A stretch of 34,207 nt of DNA from Saprospiraceae bacterium (GTDB lineage: Bacteria; Bacteroidota; Bacteroidia; Chitinophagales; Saprospiraceae). Shown here one piece after another: positions 8,325 to 16,168 of the stretch (the first letter of the stretch is position 1; every line of letters starts with the position of its first letter). The DNA is taken from the NCBI GenBank assembly GCA_030729925.1, contig JANQWK010000062.1:1-34207 (forward strand). The letters run 5' to 3'. The notes below the pieces were generated by a model, which saw only the letters and a list, made by a program, of their open reading frames with translations, searched no databases and had not been told where the DNA came from. The position numbers were made by a program, and so were the translations under genes.

Positions 8325-10346
8325 ATGTCCTTCAAACTGGAGTCTCCCTTTCAACCAACCGGGGATCAACCCTCGGCCATCGAACAACTGGTCAAGGGAA
8401 TAGAAGCAGGAGAACAGCGTCAGGTGCTGCTCGGTGTCACCGGGTCGGGCAAGACGTTTACCATGGCCAATGTCATCGCCCAACTCAATCGCCCCACCCT
8501 CATCCTCACCCACAACAAAACCCTCACCGCCCAACTCTACGGGGAATTCAGGGATTTTTTTCCGGACAACGCGGTGGAGTATTTCGTGTCCTACTACGAT
8601 TATTACCAACCCGAAGCGTATATCTCCGCTTCGGATACCTATATCGAAAAAGACCTGGCGATCAATGAAGAAGTGGACAAACTTCGCCTCCGCGCGACTT
8701 CCTCCCTGCTGTCCGGTCGAAGAGATATCATCATCGTGGCTTCCGTGTCCTGCATTTATGGTATGGGAAATCCGGAAGACTACAAAAGCGGAATCATCAG
8801 GATCCAAAAGGGAGATGTGCTGTCCCGTAATGGATTCTTGTACCGATTGGTGGACAGTCTCTACGCCCGAACCGAAACGGATTTCAGACGGGCTACCTTC
8901 CGCGTCAGAGGAGACACTGTGGATATCAACCTCCCCTACGTGGACTATGGCTACCGCATCACCTTTTTTGGCGATGAAGTGGAAAGTATCGAGCAGATTG
9001 ATGTCGAAAACGGCAAACGCATCGTGGAAATGCCCAGCGCAGCTATTTTCCCGGCCAACCTGTACATCGCACCCAAAGAGCGCCTGAAACAGATCCTCGT
9101 AGAAATAGAGGACGAACTCCACGAACAGGAAAAGTATTTCGAGCGGGAAGGAAGGTTCCTGGAGGCCAAACGCATCAAGGAACGCACCACTTTCGACCTG
9201 GAGATGATGAGGGAGATCGGCTATTGCAATGGCGTGGAAAATTATTCCCGCTTTTTCGACGGCCGCAAACCCAGTACCCGACCCTTTTGTCTGCTGGATT
9301 ATTTTCCAGAGGATTACCTGATGATCATTGATGAAAGCCACGTGACGATCCCCCAAATTGCAGGAATGTACGGAGGCGACCGCGCACGGAAAACCAGCCT
9401 GGTGAGCTACGGCTTTAGGCTTCCTTCCGCTATGGACAACCGTCCCCTCAATTTTCCGGAATTTGAAGGACTGATCAACCAGGTGATCTTTGTGAGCGCG
9501 ACTCCGGCTAATTACGAACTCGAACAGACCGGCGGACTGATTGTGGAACAGTTGATCCGACCTACCGGATTGCTCGATCCGCCTATCGAAGTGCGACCCA
9601 GTCTCAACCAGATTGATGACCTCCTCGAAGAAATAGACGAACGCCGGAAAAGAGACGAACGGGTACTGGTCACTACCCTGACTAAACGCATGGCGGAAGA
9701 ACTGACCCAGTACCTGAGCCGACTCAATGTAGGCGTGCGGTATATCCACTCCGAAGTGGATACGATGGAAAGGGTGGAAATCCTGCGCAATCTTCGATTG
9801 GGCGAGTTCGATGTGCTGGTCGGCGTTAACCTGCTCCGCGAAGGACTCGACCTGCCAGAGGTGTCCCTCGTCGCTATCCTCGATGCCGATAAAGAAGGTT
9901 TCCTCCGCAACGATCGCTCCCTGACCCAAACCGCAGGCCGGGCAGCGCGAAATGCCAATGGCCTGGTGATCTTCTATGCCGACAAAATTACCGATGCGAT
10001 GCGAAACACCATAGACGAGACCAACCGCAGGCGCACCATTCAGCAAGCCTACAACGAAACCCATGGGATTACCCCGCAAACCATGCGCAAAACCAAAGAA
10101 GAAATTCTTAGCAAACGGTCTATCCTGGATATCAGAGGAAAGTCAAGCACCGCCTATATCGAAGCGGAACAGCCAAGCCTGGCCGCAGATCCACTGCTGG
10201 CTTACCTGGATCGCGACCAACTCGAAAAGATGATCTCAGATACGGAAAAGAAAATGCGCCAGGCCGCCAAAGAACTCGATTTCATAGCAGCCGCAGGCTA
10301 TCGCGATGAAATCCAAGCCCTCAAAAAACGACTCAACCAGCACTAA
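8325..10346 (+). CDS. uvrB: UvrABC system protein B
   Basis: UvrB is the damage-verifying helicase-like subunit of nucleotide excision repair, loaded by UvrA and then recruiting UvrC. The 673-residue length is typical. Seen are the start FKLESPFQPTGDQPSAI, Walker A GVTGSGKT (37-44), the beta-hairpin region YYDYYQPEAYI (about 90-100) that inserts between DNA strands, helicase motif II DESHVTIPQ (Asp336), the following GMYGGDRARK segment, VGVNLLREGLDLPEV and QTAGRAARN in the second helicase domain, and a C-terminal UVR motif (about 634-670) that contacts UvrC. ATG 8325 matches the family start. It ends 7 bp from the converging prenyltransferase gene with no terminator in the gap. Confidence 0.98.
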   Translation: MSFKLESPFQPTGDQPSAIEQLVKGIEAGEQRQVLLGVTGSGKTFTMANVIAQLNRPTLILTHNKTLTAQLYGEFRDFFPDNAVEYFVSYYDYYQPEAYISASDTYIEKDLAINEEVDKLRLRATSSLLSGRRDIIIVASVSCIYGMGNPEDYKSGIIRIQKGDVLSRNGFLYRLVDSLYARTETDFRRATFRVRGDTVDINLPYVDYGYRITFFGDEVESIEQIDVENGKRIVEMPSAAIFPANLYIAPKERLKQILVEIEDELHEQEKYFEREGRFLEAKRIKERTTFDLEMMREIGYCNGVENYSRFFDGRKPSTRPFCLLDYFPEDYLMIIDESHVTIPQIAGMYGGDRARKTSLVSYGFRLPSAMDNRPLNFPEFEGLINQVIFVSATPANYELEQTGGLIVEQLIRPTGLLDPPIEVRPSLNQIDDLLEEIDERRKRDERVLVTTLTKRMAEELTQYLSRLNVGVRYIHSEVDTMERVEILRNLRLGEFDVLVGVNLLREGLDLPEVSLVAILDADKEGFLRNDRSLTQTAGRAARNANGLVIFYADKITDAMRNTIDETNRRRTIQQAYNETHGITPQTMRKTKEEILSKRSILDIRGKSSTAYIEAEQPSLAADPLLAYLDRDQLEKMISDTEKKMRQAAKELDFIAAAGYRDEIQALKKRLNQH

Positions 10347-10353
10347 ACAACCA

Positions 10354-11223
10354 TTATATAAAGATATCCCCGATCAAAAAGAGGGCAAACAGCAGACTGG
10401 CTATTCCATTGGTGGTGAAAAAAGCCAAATTGACCTTGGAAAGGTCCTCATCCCGCACCAAAGTATGTTGGTAAAACAACAAAGCTGTGAAAATCCCCGC
10501 ACCTGCCCAAAGCAAAGGTGAGAACTCCGGATAAGCAGCGTCCAGCAAATATACCACCGCTCCTATCAATATAGCAGTAAGGACGTGTAGCCCTTCCGAA
10601 ATGCGCAGGGCACGCATGAAACCCGCTTTGACCGGAACCGAAAAAAGTCCCTGCTCCCGGTCAAATTGGATGTCCTGCAGGGCATAAATGATATCAAAGC
10701 CGGAAACCCAAGTCAGAACAGCCGCCCCCAACAATACCGGGATCCAGTCAAATTGTCCGCCCACAGCCAAGTAGGCTCCAACCGGTGCCAACGCCAAACC
10801 CAAGCCCAACACAAAATGACACAACCACGTAAACCGCTTGGTATAACTATACCCCAATACTACAGCTAAAGCCACAGGAGACAAATAAAAACACAAAGGA
10901 TTGATAAACCACGTCGTTACCACAAATGCCACCACATTCAACAAAACAAACACCAATGCCTGTCTGGCTGCAATCACCCCGCCGGGTATCTCCCGCGTGG
11001 ACGTGCGCGCATTCGCCGCATCTATGTCCCGATCCAGGTACCGATTGAAACCCATCGCCGCGTTCCTCCCAAACACCATGCTCAATACCACCAGTAAAAA
11101 AATCCGCAAAAAATCCGCCGATCCAAACTCCAGGGTGGCAATGAAAAAACCCGATAAGGCAAAGGGCAAAGCAAAAATGGTATGGCTAAATTTTACCAGG
11201 GACAGGTAATGCTTGACTACCAT
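10354..11223 (-). CDS. UbiA-family polyprenyltransferase (4-hydroxybenzoate-type, MqnP-like)
   Basis: An integral membrane prenyltransferase of 289 residues with about eight to nine hydrophobic segments. The first Asp-rich motif is FNRYLDRDIDAANARTSTRE (Asn60, Asp64, Asp68) and the second is YALQDIQFDRE (Asp184, Asp188); both coordinate Mg-prenyl diphosphate. The sequence around these motifs (AAMGFNRYLDRDIDA, DIIYALQDIQFDREQGLFSVP) resembles the enzymes annotated as 4-hydroxybenzoate octaprenyltransferase and the MqnP proteins of the futalosine menaquinone route, rather than MenA. A role in menaquinone synthesis is therefore an inference; no other quinone gene is in the window. It is transcribed away from the DUF1573 gene's terminator and converges on uvrB. 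Confidence 0.88.
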   Translation of the reverse strand: MVVKHYLSLVKFSHTIFALPFALSGFFIATLEFGSADFLRIFLLVVLSMVFGRNAAMGFNRYLDRDIDAANARTSTREIPGGVIAARQALVFVLLNVVAFVVTTWFINPLCFYLSPVALAVVLGYSYTKRFTWLCHFVLGLGLALAPVGAYLAVGGQFDWIPVLLGAAVLTWVSGFDIIYALQDIQFDREQGLFSVPVKAGFMRALRISEGLHVLTAILIGAVVYLLDAAYPEFSPLLWAGAGIFTALLFYQHTLVRDEDLSKVNLAFFTTNGIASLLFALFLIGDIFI

Positions 11224-11279
11224 GAATTAGTTGTTGTCGGTAAACAAAATATGCAGCAAGGGTCGAACCCAAAAAAGAA

Positions 11280-11308
11280 AAGCCCACAGAAAAAATTCCT
11301 GTGGGCTT
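11280..11308 (-). terminator. Rho-independent terminator of the DUF1573 gene
   Basis: AAGCCCACAG (11280-11289) and CTGTGGGCTT (11299-11308) form a 10-bp stem with a 9-nt loop. Read on the minus strand, the stem is followed by TTTCTTTTTTGGG, a good U-tract. It is 34 bp beyond the DUF1573 stop and separates that gene from the prenyltransferase gene. Confidence 0.85.
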
Positions 11309-11341
11309 CAAAGATATTACTATAATCTGTAACTATCCAAA

Positions 11342-11848
11342 TTAGTTTGCCGGAGCATCCTTCGCCAATACATCACCCTTTAGGTAAATGAAAGACTGAG
11401 GAGGAGTAGTGTTGGCAGTGATCGTAACTTTTTGGTTTCTAGCACCCACTTTGTTGGCACTGTTAAACTCAACCGTGATCTCACCTTTTGCACCCGGTGC
11501 AATCGGCTCTCTTGGCCAGCTAGGAACAGTACATCCGCAGCTTCCTCTTGCATCGCTAAGGATCAATGGCTCACTACCCGTGTTGGTGAAAGTATAAGTG
11601 TGAGACACTTTGTCACCATCTGTAACAGTTCCGAAGCTGAATTCTGTTTCTTCGAAAGTCATGGTTGTGGTAGGACCAGCAGCAGCAGCTTCAGGAGTAG
11701 CCGCTGGGTTAGCAGGCTGTACACCTTCTACGCCCTCACGAGCCGCTTCTCTTACATCATTGTTTGCATTCTGGCAGCTGGCGAATGCAGCCATCGCCAA
11801 TACGACCATAAATCCGATCTTGATTTGCTTCAACATATCTAATTTCAT
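11342..11848 (-). CDS. DUF1573 domain lipoprotein
   Basis: A 168-residue predicted lipoprotein. The signal sequence (KIGFMVVLAMAAFASC) ends in a lipobox with acceptor Cys25. An Ala/Pro/Thr-rich linker (about 45-63) leads into a DUF1573 Ig-like domain (about 64-160) with the family features SFGTVTDGDKVSHTYTFTNTG, the conserved SCGCTVP turn (Cys104, Cys106) and PGAKGEITVEF. DUF1573 proteins are abundant exported proteins in Bacteroidota, with no established biochemical function. Met5 (11836) is a possible alternative start. The gene has its own promoter-like element and terminator and so is probably monocistronic. Confidence 0.9.
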   Translation of the reverse strand: MKLDMLKQIKIGFMVVLAMAAFASCQNANNDVREAAREGVEGVQPANPAATPEAAAAGPTTTMTFEETEFSFGTVTDGDKVSHTYTFTNTGSEPLILSDARGSCGCTVPSWPREPIAPGAKGEITVEFNSANKVGARNQKVTITANTTPPQSFIYLKGDVLAKDAPAN

Positions 11849-11869
11849 TTTTAATTTTAAAAACTAGGA

Positions 11870-11897
11870 CAAAATTATAAAACCTATATCACCCAAA
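11870..11897 (-). promoter_or_regulatory. Putative promoter of the DUF1573 gene, next to a 10-bp palindrome
   Basis: On the minus strand TAATTTTG (11877-11870) is an exact match to the Bacteroidota -7 consensus TAnnTTTG. TTTG at 11897-11894 lies 16 nt upstream, near the expected -33 spacing (usually 17 or more). Transcription would begin around 11863, about 15 nt before the ATG at 11848. The perfect palindrome ACGTTAACGT (11897-11906) abuts the -33 element and could be an operator, but nothing else supports that. Confidence 0.55.
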
Positions 11898-11932
11898 CGT
11901 TAACGTGCTGCCAATGGGTTGTTAATGACTTG

Positions 11933-13582
11933 TTAACGATTGCAAAATTCTATAAATCCCGAGAGATCAAGGGTATTCAGACATTGTTCCGGGCCAAGAC
12001 CGCCCTTCTGGGCAGCCAATATCCCGTAATGGATGTCTTCAATGCCCTTCAGGCTGTGGGCATCGGGATTGATAGCTATCCAGGCGCCTTTTTCGAGCGC
12101 GTATTCGATCCAGGTCCAATCCAGATCCAGTCGGTAAGGGTTGGCATTGAGTTCAAGTGCTACCTGATTGGCCGCACAGGCATCAATAATTTTCCGGTGA
12201 TCAACCGGATAACCCGCTCGGGAGAGGAGTAAACGGCCGGTAGGGTGTCCCAGGATATTCGTAGCGGGGTGCTCGATAGCCCGAATCAGCCGCTGGGTAG
12301 CTTTTTGCTCGTCCATCTTCAAATGAGCATGGATGGAAGCAATCACAAAATCAAAACCCTTTAGGAATTCGTCGGAATAATCCAGCCCGCCATCGTACAA
12401 AATATCGCACTCGATCCCCTTCAGGATGCGAAAACCATCGGTATAAGTTTGGTTGAGTCGGTCAATTTCTTCGAACTGCTGCAACACCCGCTCCTCTTTC
12501 AGTCCATTGGCGTAGAAAGCCGAACGGGAATGGTCGGTGATGCCAAAATAGGCAAAACCTTTTTCGCGGACCGCCTTGGCCATGGTCTCCAACGACTCCT
12601 GCCCATCGCTGTAAGTACTGTGGGCATGCAATAGCCCTTTGATATCCCCCTCTGTGATCCAGCCAAAACGGGGCTTGTCGAGCAGACTACCTTTTTCCCG
12701 AAGGGGCGCAGGCACAAAAGGAAGACCCGCCTTGTGAAAAACAGCAGCCTCGTTTTCGATGCCCGTCCAGTCGAAATTCGGAAATTTTTCGTTAAACCGC
12801 TGGTAAAATGCTTCGCTGGAACTGTGTGTAAACAAAACTTTGGGGAAGTGCTCGCCTTCGGCAAAAAAGAGCTGCACGGGATATCCGTCCGGGGTTCTGG
12901 CACTTATGCCCCCCTTGAGCAGCACAGGCGTATCCAACAAGCCGGCAAACACCCCCATATCCTCCGGTATCGCTCCGCCAAGCAGCAATTCGATTTTTTC
13001 AAGGGTCGGACTATGTCGGGCATAATCCCCGCAAAAAGCCATGGGGCGATTCGGCAGCACCTGTTGTAAAGCAGCCAGCAATCGCTGTCCGGGAACCTCC
13101 AGGGTAGCAAAATGAAAGAAACCCCTGTTCTGCTGAAAATACTCGATCGCCTGTTTCAGTTCGGCCTGAATTTTTTTCCCAAACCCCTTCAACTCCAGCA
13201 AGCGGTTCTCGTGGATGGCATACAACAACTCCCCCATATCCTCTACCTCCAGCTGCTTCCAGATCACCCCGAGCTTTTTTGGTCCTAAGCCTCTGATCTC
13301 CAACATATCCTGAATCCCCGCCGGGGTTTTATCCCTATATTTTTCCAGGGTCTGCATCTTTCCGGTCTGCAACAATTCCTGGATCTTATCCCCGATAGCT
13401 TTCCCTATGCCCTTGATCGCCGACAGTTCCTCCGCACTCAAATCGCCCAGCGGCGTATCGAGCTTCCGGATCGTCAGGTAAGCATTCTGGTAAGATCGGA
13501 TCTTGAACGGATTCTCGCCGTGCAATTCCATGAGATTGGCGAGAAGGTTGAATTCCCTGGCAATGGCCTTATTTGTCATCAT
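11933..13582 (-). CDS. PolX-like protein: helix-hairpin-helix, degenerate polymerase domain, PHP phosphoesterase
   Basis: The 549-residue protein has the bacterial PolX layout. I start it at ATG 13582 (MMTNKAIAREFNLLANLMEL), which matches the normal PolX N-terminus; the frame runs open to 13702, but those 40 residues are unlike the family. Residues 1-150 hold the 8-kDa-like domain with helix-hairpin-helix motifs (IKGIGKAIGDKI, IRGLGPKKLGVI, LKGFGKKIQAEL). The nucleotidyltransferase palm (about 155-265) is degenerate: where PolX has GS..RR and a D-x-D, this has GDYAR and EKIELL, and the third Asp is replaced (PVQLFF). The C-terminal PHP domain (about 313-530) looks intact: HAHSTYSDG (His319, His321, Asp326), GITDHS (His351), KGIECDI (Glu391), ASIHAH, GHPTGR (His446), ELNANPYRLDL and NPDAHS (Asp507, His509). 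It is likely a metal-dependent 3'-5' exonuclease or phosphoesterase in repair rather than a polymerase. Confidence 0.9.
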   Translation of the reverse strand: MMTNKAIAREFNLLANLMELHGENPFKIRSYQNAYLTIRKLDTPLGDLSAEELSAIKGIGKAIGDKIQELLQTGKMQTLEKYRDKTPAGIQDMLEIRGLGPKKLGVIWKQLEVEDMGELLYAIHENRLLELKGFGKKIQAELKQAIEYFQQNRGFFHFATLEVPGQRLLAALQQVLPNRPMAFCGDYARHSPTLEKIELLLGGAIPEDMGVFAGLLDTPVLLKGGISARTPDGYPVQLFFAEGEHFPKVLFTHSSSEAFYQRFNEKFPNFDWTGIENEAAVFHKAGLPFVPAPLREKGSLLDKPRFGWITEGDIKGLLHAHSTYSDGQESLETMAKAVREKGFAYFGITDHSRSAFYANGLKEERVLQQFEEIDRLNQTYTDGFRILKGIECDILYDGGLDYSDEFLKGFDFVIASIHAHLKMDEQKATQRLIRAIEHPATNILGHPTGRLLLSRAGYPVDHRKIIDACAANQVALELNANPYRLDLDWTWIEYALEKGAWIAINPDAHSLKGIEDIHYGILAAQKGGLGPEQCLNTLDLSGFIEFCNR

Positions 13583-13711
13583 CGGTCTGCTACGCTGTTG
13601 TCCGCACAAATTAATAGTTTTTGTGGGTACTTGCCGGAGGACCCGTCCACAAATTGCCGGGGTGGGCAGATTTTTTATTATAAAAAATTGAATATCAAAC
13701 AATTAAAGCAC

Positions 13712-13743
13712 AGGTGCAAGGCACCTTAAAGTGCCTTGCACCT
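13712..13743 (-). terminator. 13-bp hairpin downstream of the helical-repeat gene
   Basis: AGGTGCAAGGCAC (13712-13724) and GTGCCTTGCACCT (13731-13743) form a perfect stem with loop CTTAAA. It lies about 65 bp past the stop of the minus-strand gene ending at 13810 and upstream of the PolX-like gene. On the minus strand it is followed by a moderately T-rich stretch (GCTTTAATTGTTTG). Confidence 0.65.
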
Positions 13744-13809
13744 AGAATACCCTTATTAATACCTCAAGGTTCGAAAAAGTAACCACTATGAAGGAACCCG
13801 CTGCAAGTA

Positions 13810-15183
13810 TTATACCATCTCCGGAGCCAGGCGGCGTATAAGTTGCATTAAGCTCGAAGCCTGGTGCCGGCCAGCGATCTCCTGCAGCGTAGTTTTGGCT
13901 TCCTCGGCTCCTATATTCCCTTCCTTGTACTGCGACAAATGGTAGATAGCGGGGATATTGGGCTGATAACCAGCCTTATTGCGGTGCGACTGATCCTTCA
14001 CCAGCAGTTCATGCTTTCGGATGGCTTTGATGATCTTTTCATATTGCCCCTGGTACAGCAAGGCCTCCAGGTAATGAGAAAAAAAGAGGTGCCAACGCTG
14101 CGAAAGAACCTCTTTTGCATACGCTTTCAAAAAGGTATCCCCATAGCCTTCGGCATTTTTGTGCAACCCGTTTTTGTTCAGCGCCCCCATGTAATAGGCC
14201 ACAAAACTGACCCGGTTAAACATATTCTGGGTGTTTCTCATCTCGGGTGCCGCCTGCCGCATCAGTTCGAGCGCTTGCTGATGTTTTTCCAATTTGAGCA
14301 GCACCGAACACAAATTATTGACATACAGGATATAATCATGCGTTTTTTCCCGAATGGACAGGTACCCAAAGAAAGCAGCCTGGTCGTACTCTCCGAAACT
14401 CGAATGCAACAGGAGTCGGTTGATGTAGTAATTGACGAGGAGTCGCTTGGAATAATACTTGCCCTCACGAAGCTGCCGATCCAGGTAGTCGTACTTTTCC
14501 CGCAACAGATCGTACTTGCGGTAATTAAAACTGATAAAAGTGAGTCGGATCAAGGCCATGTGGCGCTGGATACCCTCTACCTGTTCGTTGTAAAAAACCT
14601 CTTGAAGCCAGGACTCCCATTTGGCTGAAGTGGATGCCCCTCCGGAATATTGCCGTACAATGTCATTGGTAGCCCGATGCAGACGATCCCCCGTTTCACG
14701 GGAAAAAGTATAAGCGGCAGCATATTGCTCGAGGAAGCCATGCACGACTTCGTAATCCGGATACCGCAAGCGGATCAGCAGGAAATGCCGGTACAGTTGC
14801 AGCAACTCAAAAAATTTCGAGAAAAAAAAACCGGGATGGCGATAATTCCGAACCGCCTTTAGCAAAGCCTTTTCATCCGTCCAGTCAATGGCATCGGTCA
14901 TGATTTTTTTCTCCAGCTCCAACATCCACTTGTAATGCGCATCTACATCAATTTCCTCCAGCCGATCCTGAATCCAATTTTTTAAATGCGAATATTTCCG
15001 CTTGTCAATCGAGGTGTCATAAGGCGAAAACTGACCAATATGACGGCAATTGTAGTCCACCAAGCGCAAAATTTCTAATTTCTGTGCATCCTCAAATTGC
15101 TGCACCGACATCAAATACGCCGTTTCGTGCGGCAACAACTGATTGGCAAAATCCGTGAATTTCTGGAGCTGGATTTTCTTCAT
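13810..15183 (-). CDS. Unrecognised all-helical, TPR-like protein
   Basis: A 457-residue protein that I cannot assign to a named family. It has no signal peptide or transmembrane segment, so it should be cytosolic. It is predicted almost wholly helical and is rich in aromatic and basic residues (for example KFFELLQLYRHFLLIRLRYP at about 123-142). Residues about 245-400 contain paired amphipathic helices resembling degenerate TPR units: LLVNYYINRLLLHSSFGEYD, VNNLCSVLLKLEKHQQALEL, HYLEALLYQGQYEKIIKAI. No catalytic or DNA-binding motif is evident. It starts 11 bp after the short-chain dehydrogenase stop, on the same strand, so the two are probably cotranscribed and the frame is clearly coding. 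A protein-protein interaction role is the most that can be inferred. Confidence 0.8.
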   Translation of the reverse strand: MKKIQLQKFTDFANQLLPHETAYLMSVQQFEDAQKLEILRLVDYNCRHIGQFSPYDTSIDKRKYSHLKNWIQDRLEEIDVDAHYKWMLELEKKIMTDAIDWTDEKALLKAVRNYRHPGFFFSKFFELLQLYRHFLLIRLRYPDYEVVHGFLEQYAAAYTFSRETGDRLHRATNDIVRQYSGGASTSAKWESWLQEVFYNEQVEGIQRHMALIRLTFISFNYRKYDLLREKYDYLDRQLREGKYYSKRLLVNYYINRLLLHSSFGEYDQAAFFGYLSIREKTHDYILYVNNLCSVLLKLEKHQQALELMRQAAPEMRNTQNMFNRVSFVAYYMGALNKNGLHKNAEGYGDTFLKAYAKEVLSQRWHLFFSHYLEALLYQGQYEKIIKAIRKHELLVKDQSHRNKAGYQPNIPAIYHLSQYKEGNIGAEEAKTTLQEIAGRHQASSLMQLIRRLAPEMV

Positions 15184-15194
15184 TCCCTACCGGA

Positions 15195-15938
15195 TTAACC
15201 CACTAATCCACCGTCCACACTCAATACCGCTCCCGTAATGAACGCCGCATCGTCCGATGCCAAAAACAAATACGCATTCGCAATATCAATGGCCTCCCCC
15301 ATCCGACCCAGCGGAGATTTGTCCAAAATCCCGGCCATAACCTCGTCCGGTATGGTTTCTATCATTTCTGTGCGGATAAAACCAGGCGCTACAGCATTGA
15401 CCGTAATGCCCTTACGGCCAAATTCCCTGGCCCATACTTTCGTCATGCCGATTACCCCAGCCTTGGATGCCACGTAGTTCGTCTGACCAAAATTCCCGTA
15501 CAACCCGACAATCGAAGAGGCGTTTAAGATCCGACCCCAACCCCGGTCAGCCATTACCGGATATACCGCCTTCGTACAATTAAATACTCCCGTAAGATTG
15601 ACGTCAATCACCTGCTGCCACTGCTGCATCGTCATCTTCTTCAAGGAAGCATCACGCGTGATCCCCGCATTGTTGATCAAAATGTCAATGCCCCCAAAAG
15701 CATCCACCACCTGCTGCACCGCCAGGTTGACCGCATCGGCATCCGTGGTGTCCACCCGGTAATAGCGCACATCTGCTCCCTCGTTTCGAAGCTGCAGCGC
15801 TAAACCCCTGCCCGCCTCATCGTCAATGTCCCAAATCGCGACCGCACATCCCTGCGCTACAAACAAACGAGTAGTCTCCTTGCCTATCCCCTTAGCGCCA
15901 CCGGTAATGATCGCAACCTTGTTTTTTAATTTTTGCAT
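15195..15938 (-). CDS. Short-chain dehydrogenase/reductase, FabG-like
   Basis: A classical SDR of 247 residues with a Rossmann fold. It shows the dinucleotide motif TGGAKGIG (12-19), NNAG (89-92), Asn114, catalytic Ser142, Tyr155 and Lys159 in YVASK, and the PG motif in NAVAPGFIRTEM. The closest pattern is 3-oxoacyl-ACP reductase FabG or acetoacetyl-CoA reductase. However, the second strand ends in WDIDDE (Asp37), an acidic residue that normally binds the ribose hydroxyls of NAD(H), whereas housekeeping FabG prefers NADPH. No other fatty-acid synthesis genes are adjacent, so it may be a dehydrogenase for another hydroxyacyl or alcohol substrate. It is the first gene of a two-gene unit with the helical-repeat protein. 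Confidence 0.85.
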   Translation of the reverse strand: MQKLKNKVAIITGGAKGIGKETTRLFVAQGCAVAIWDIDDEAGRGLALQLRNEGADVRYYRVDTTDADAVNLAVQQVVDAFGGIDILINNAGITRDASLKKMTMQQWQQVIDVNLTGVFNCTKAVYPVMADRGWGRILNASSIVGLYGNFGQTNYVASKAGVIGMTKVWAREFGRKGITVNAVAPGFIRTEMIETIPDEVMAGILDKSPLGRMGEAIDIANAYLFLASDDAAFITGAVLSVDGGLVG

Positions 15939-16018
15939 GTGTCAATTTTTTTCTTCGCCAATTTATCATTTTGCATCTGCCCTTATCCCCTTAACTGCCT
16001 CAAGCTATAGAATGAATA

Positions 16019-16111
16019 AACTATGACTATTTTGTTTTTTTTGGTAAAAATTTAATGTAAATCAAATTTAATCAACTATTTATGTCTAAAAATAACAACT
16101 ATGACTATTTT
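16019..16111. repeat. Pair of 15-bp direct repeats in an intergenic region
   Basis: AACTATGACTATTTT occurs at 16019-16033 and again at 16097-16111, 78 bp apart, both followed by T-rich sequence. They lie within the 230-bp AT-rich gap (15939-16168) between the divergent SDR and secreted hydrolase genes, upstream of the hydrolase promoter element. They could be regulator sites or a small local duplication; apart from these and the promoter element I see nothing else in this gap. Confidence 0.6.
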
Positions 16112-16140
16112 TTTTGCAAGTGTAGTACACAAAATAAAAT

Positions 16141-16148
16141 TATCTTTG
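16141..16148 (+). promoter_or_regulatory. Bacteroidota-type -7 element that decides the hydrolase start
   Basis: TATCTTTG is an exact match to TAnnTTTG. It is 20 bp before the ATG at 16169 and would start transcription near 16155, which rules out the in-frame ATG at 16082 as the main start. A TTG at 16114-16116 is 24 nt upstream, slightly more than the usual -33 spacing. Confidence 0.6.
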
Positions 16149-16168
16149 GAACAAATTGTTTTATACGC

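Noticed and set aside
8313-10079. 588-codon open frame antisense to uvrB
   Set aside because: It lies opposite an unmistakable uvrB, resembles no family, and long antisense frames are common opposite GC-balanced, codon-biased genes.
10347-10353. Missing terminator between uvrB and the prenyltransferase gene taken as a gene fusion or error
   Set aside because: Both proteins end at normal family lengths on opposite strands; a 7-bp convergent gap is unremarkable.
13583-13702. 40-residue N-terminal extension of the PolX-like protein
   Set aside because: The canonical PolX start is at MMTNKAIAR (13582); the extension is not similar to the family and runs through leader sequence.
16082-16168. 29-residue extension of the secreted hydrolase
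   Set aside because: It would bury the signal peptide and starts upstream of the TATCTTTG promoter element.
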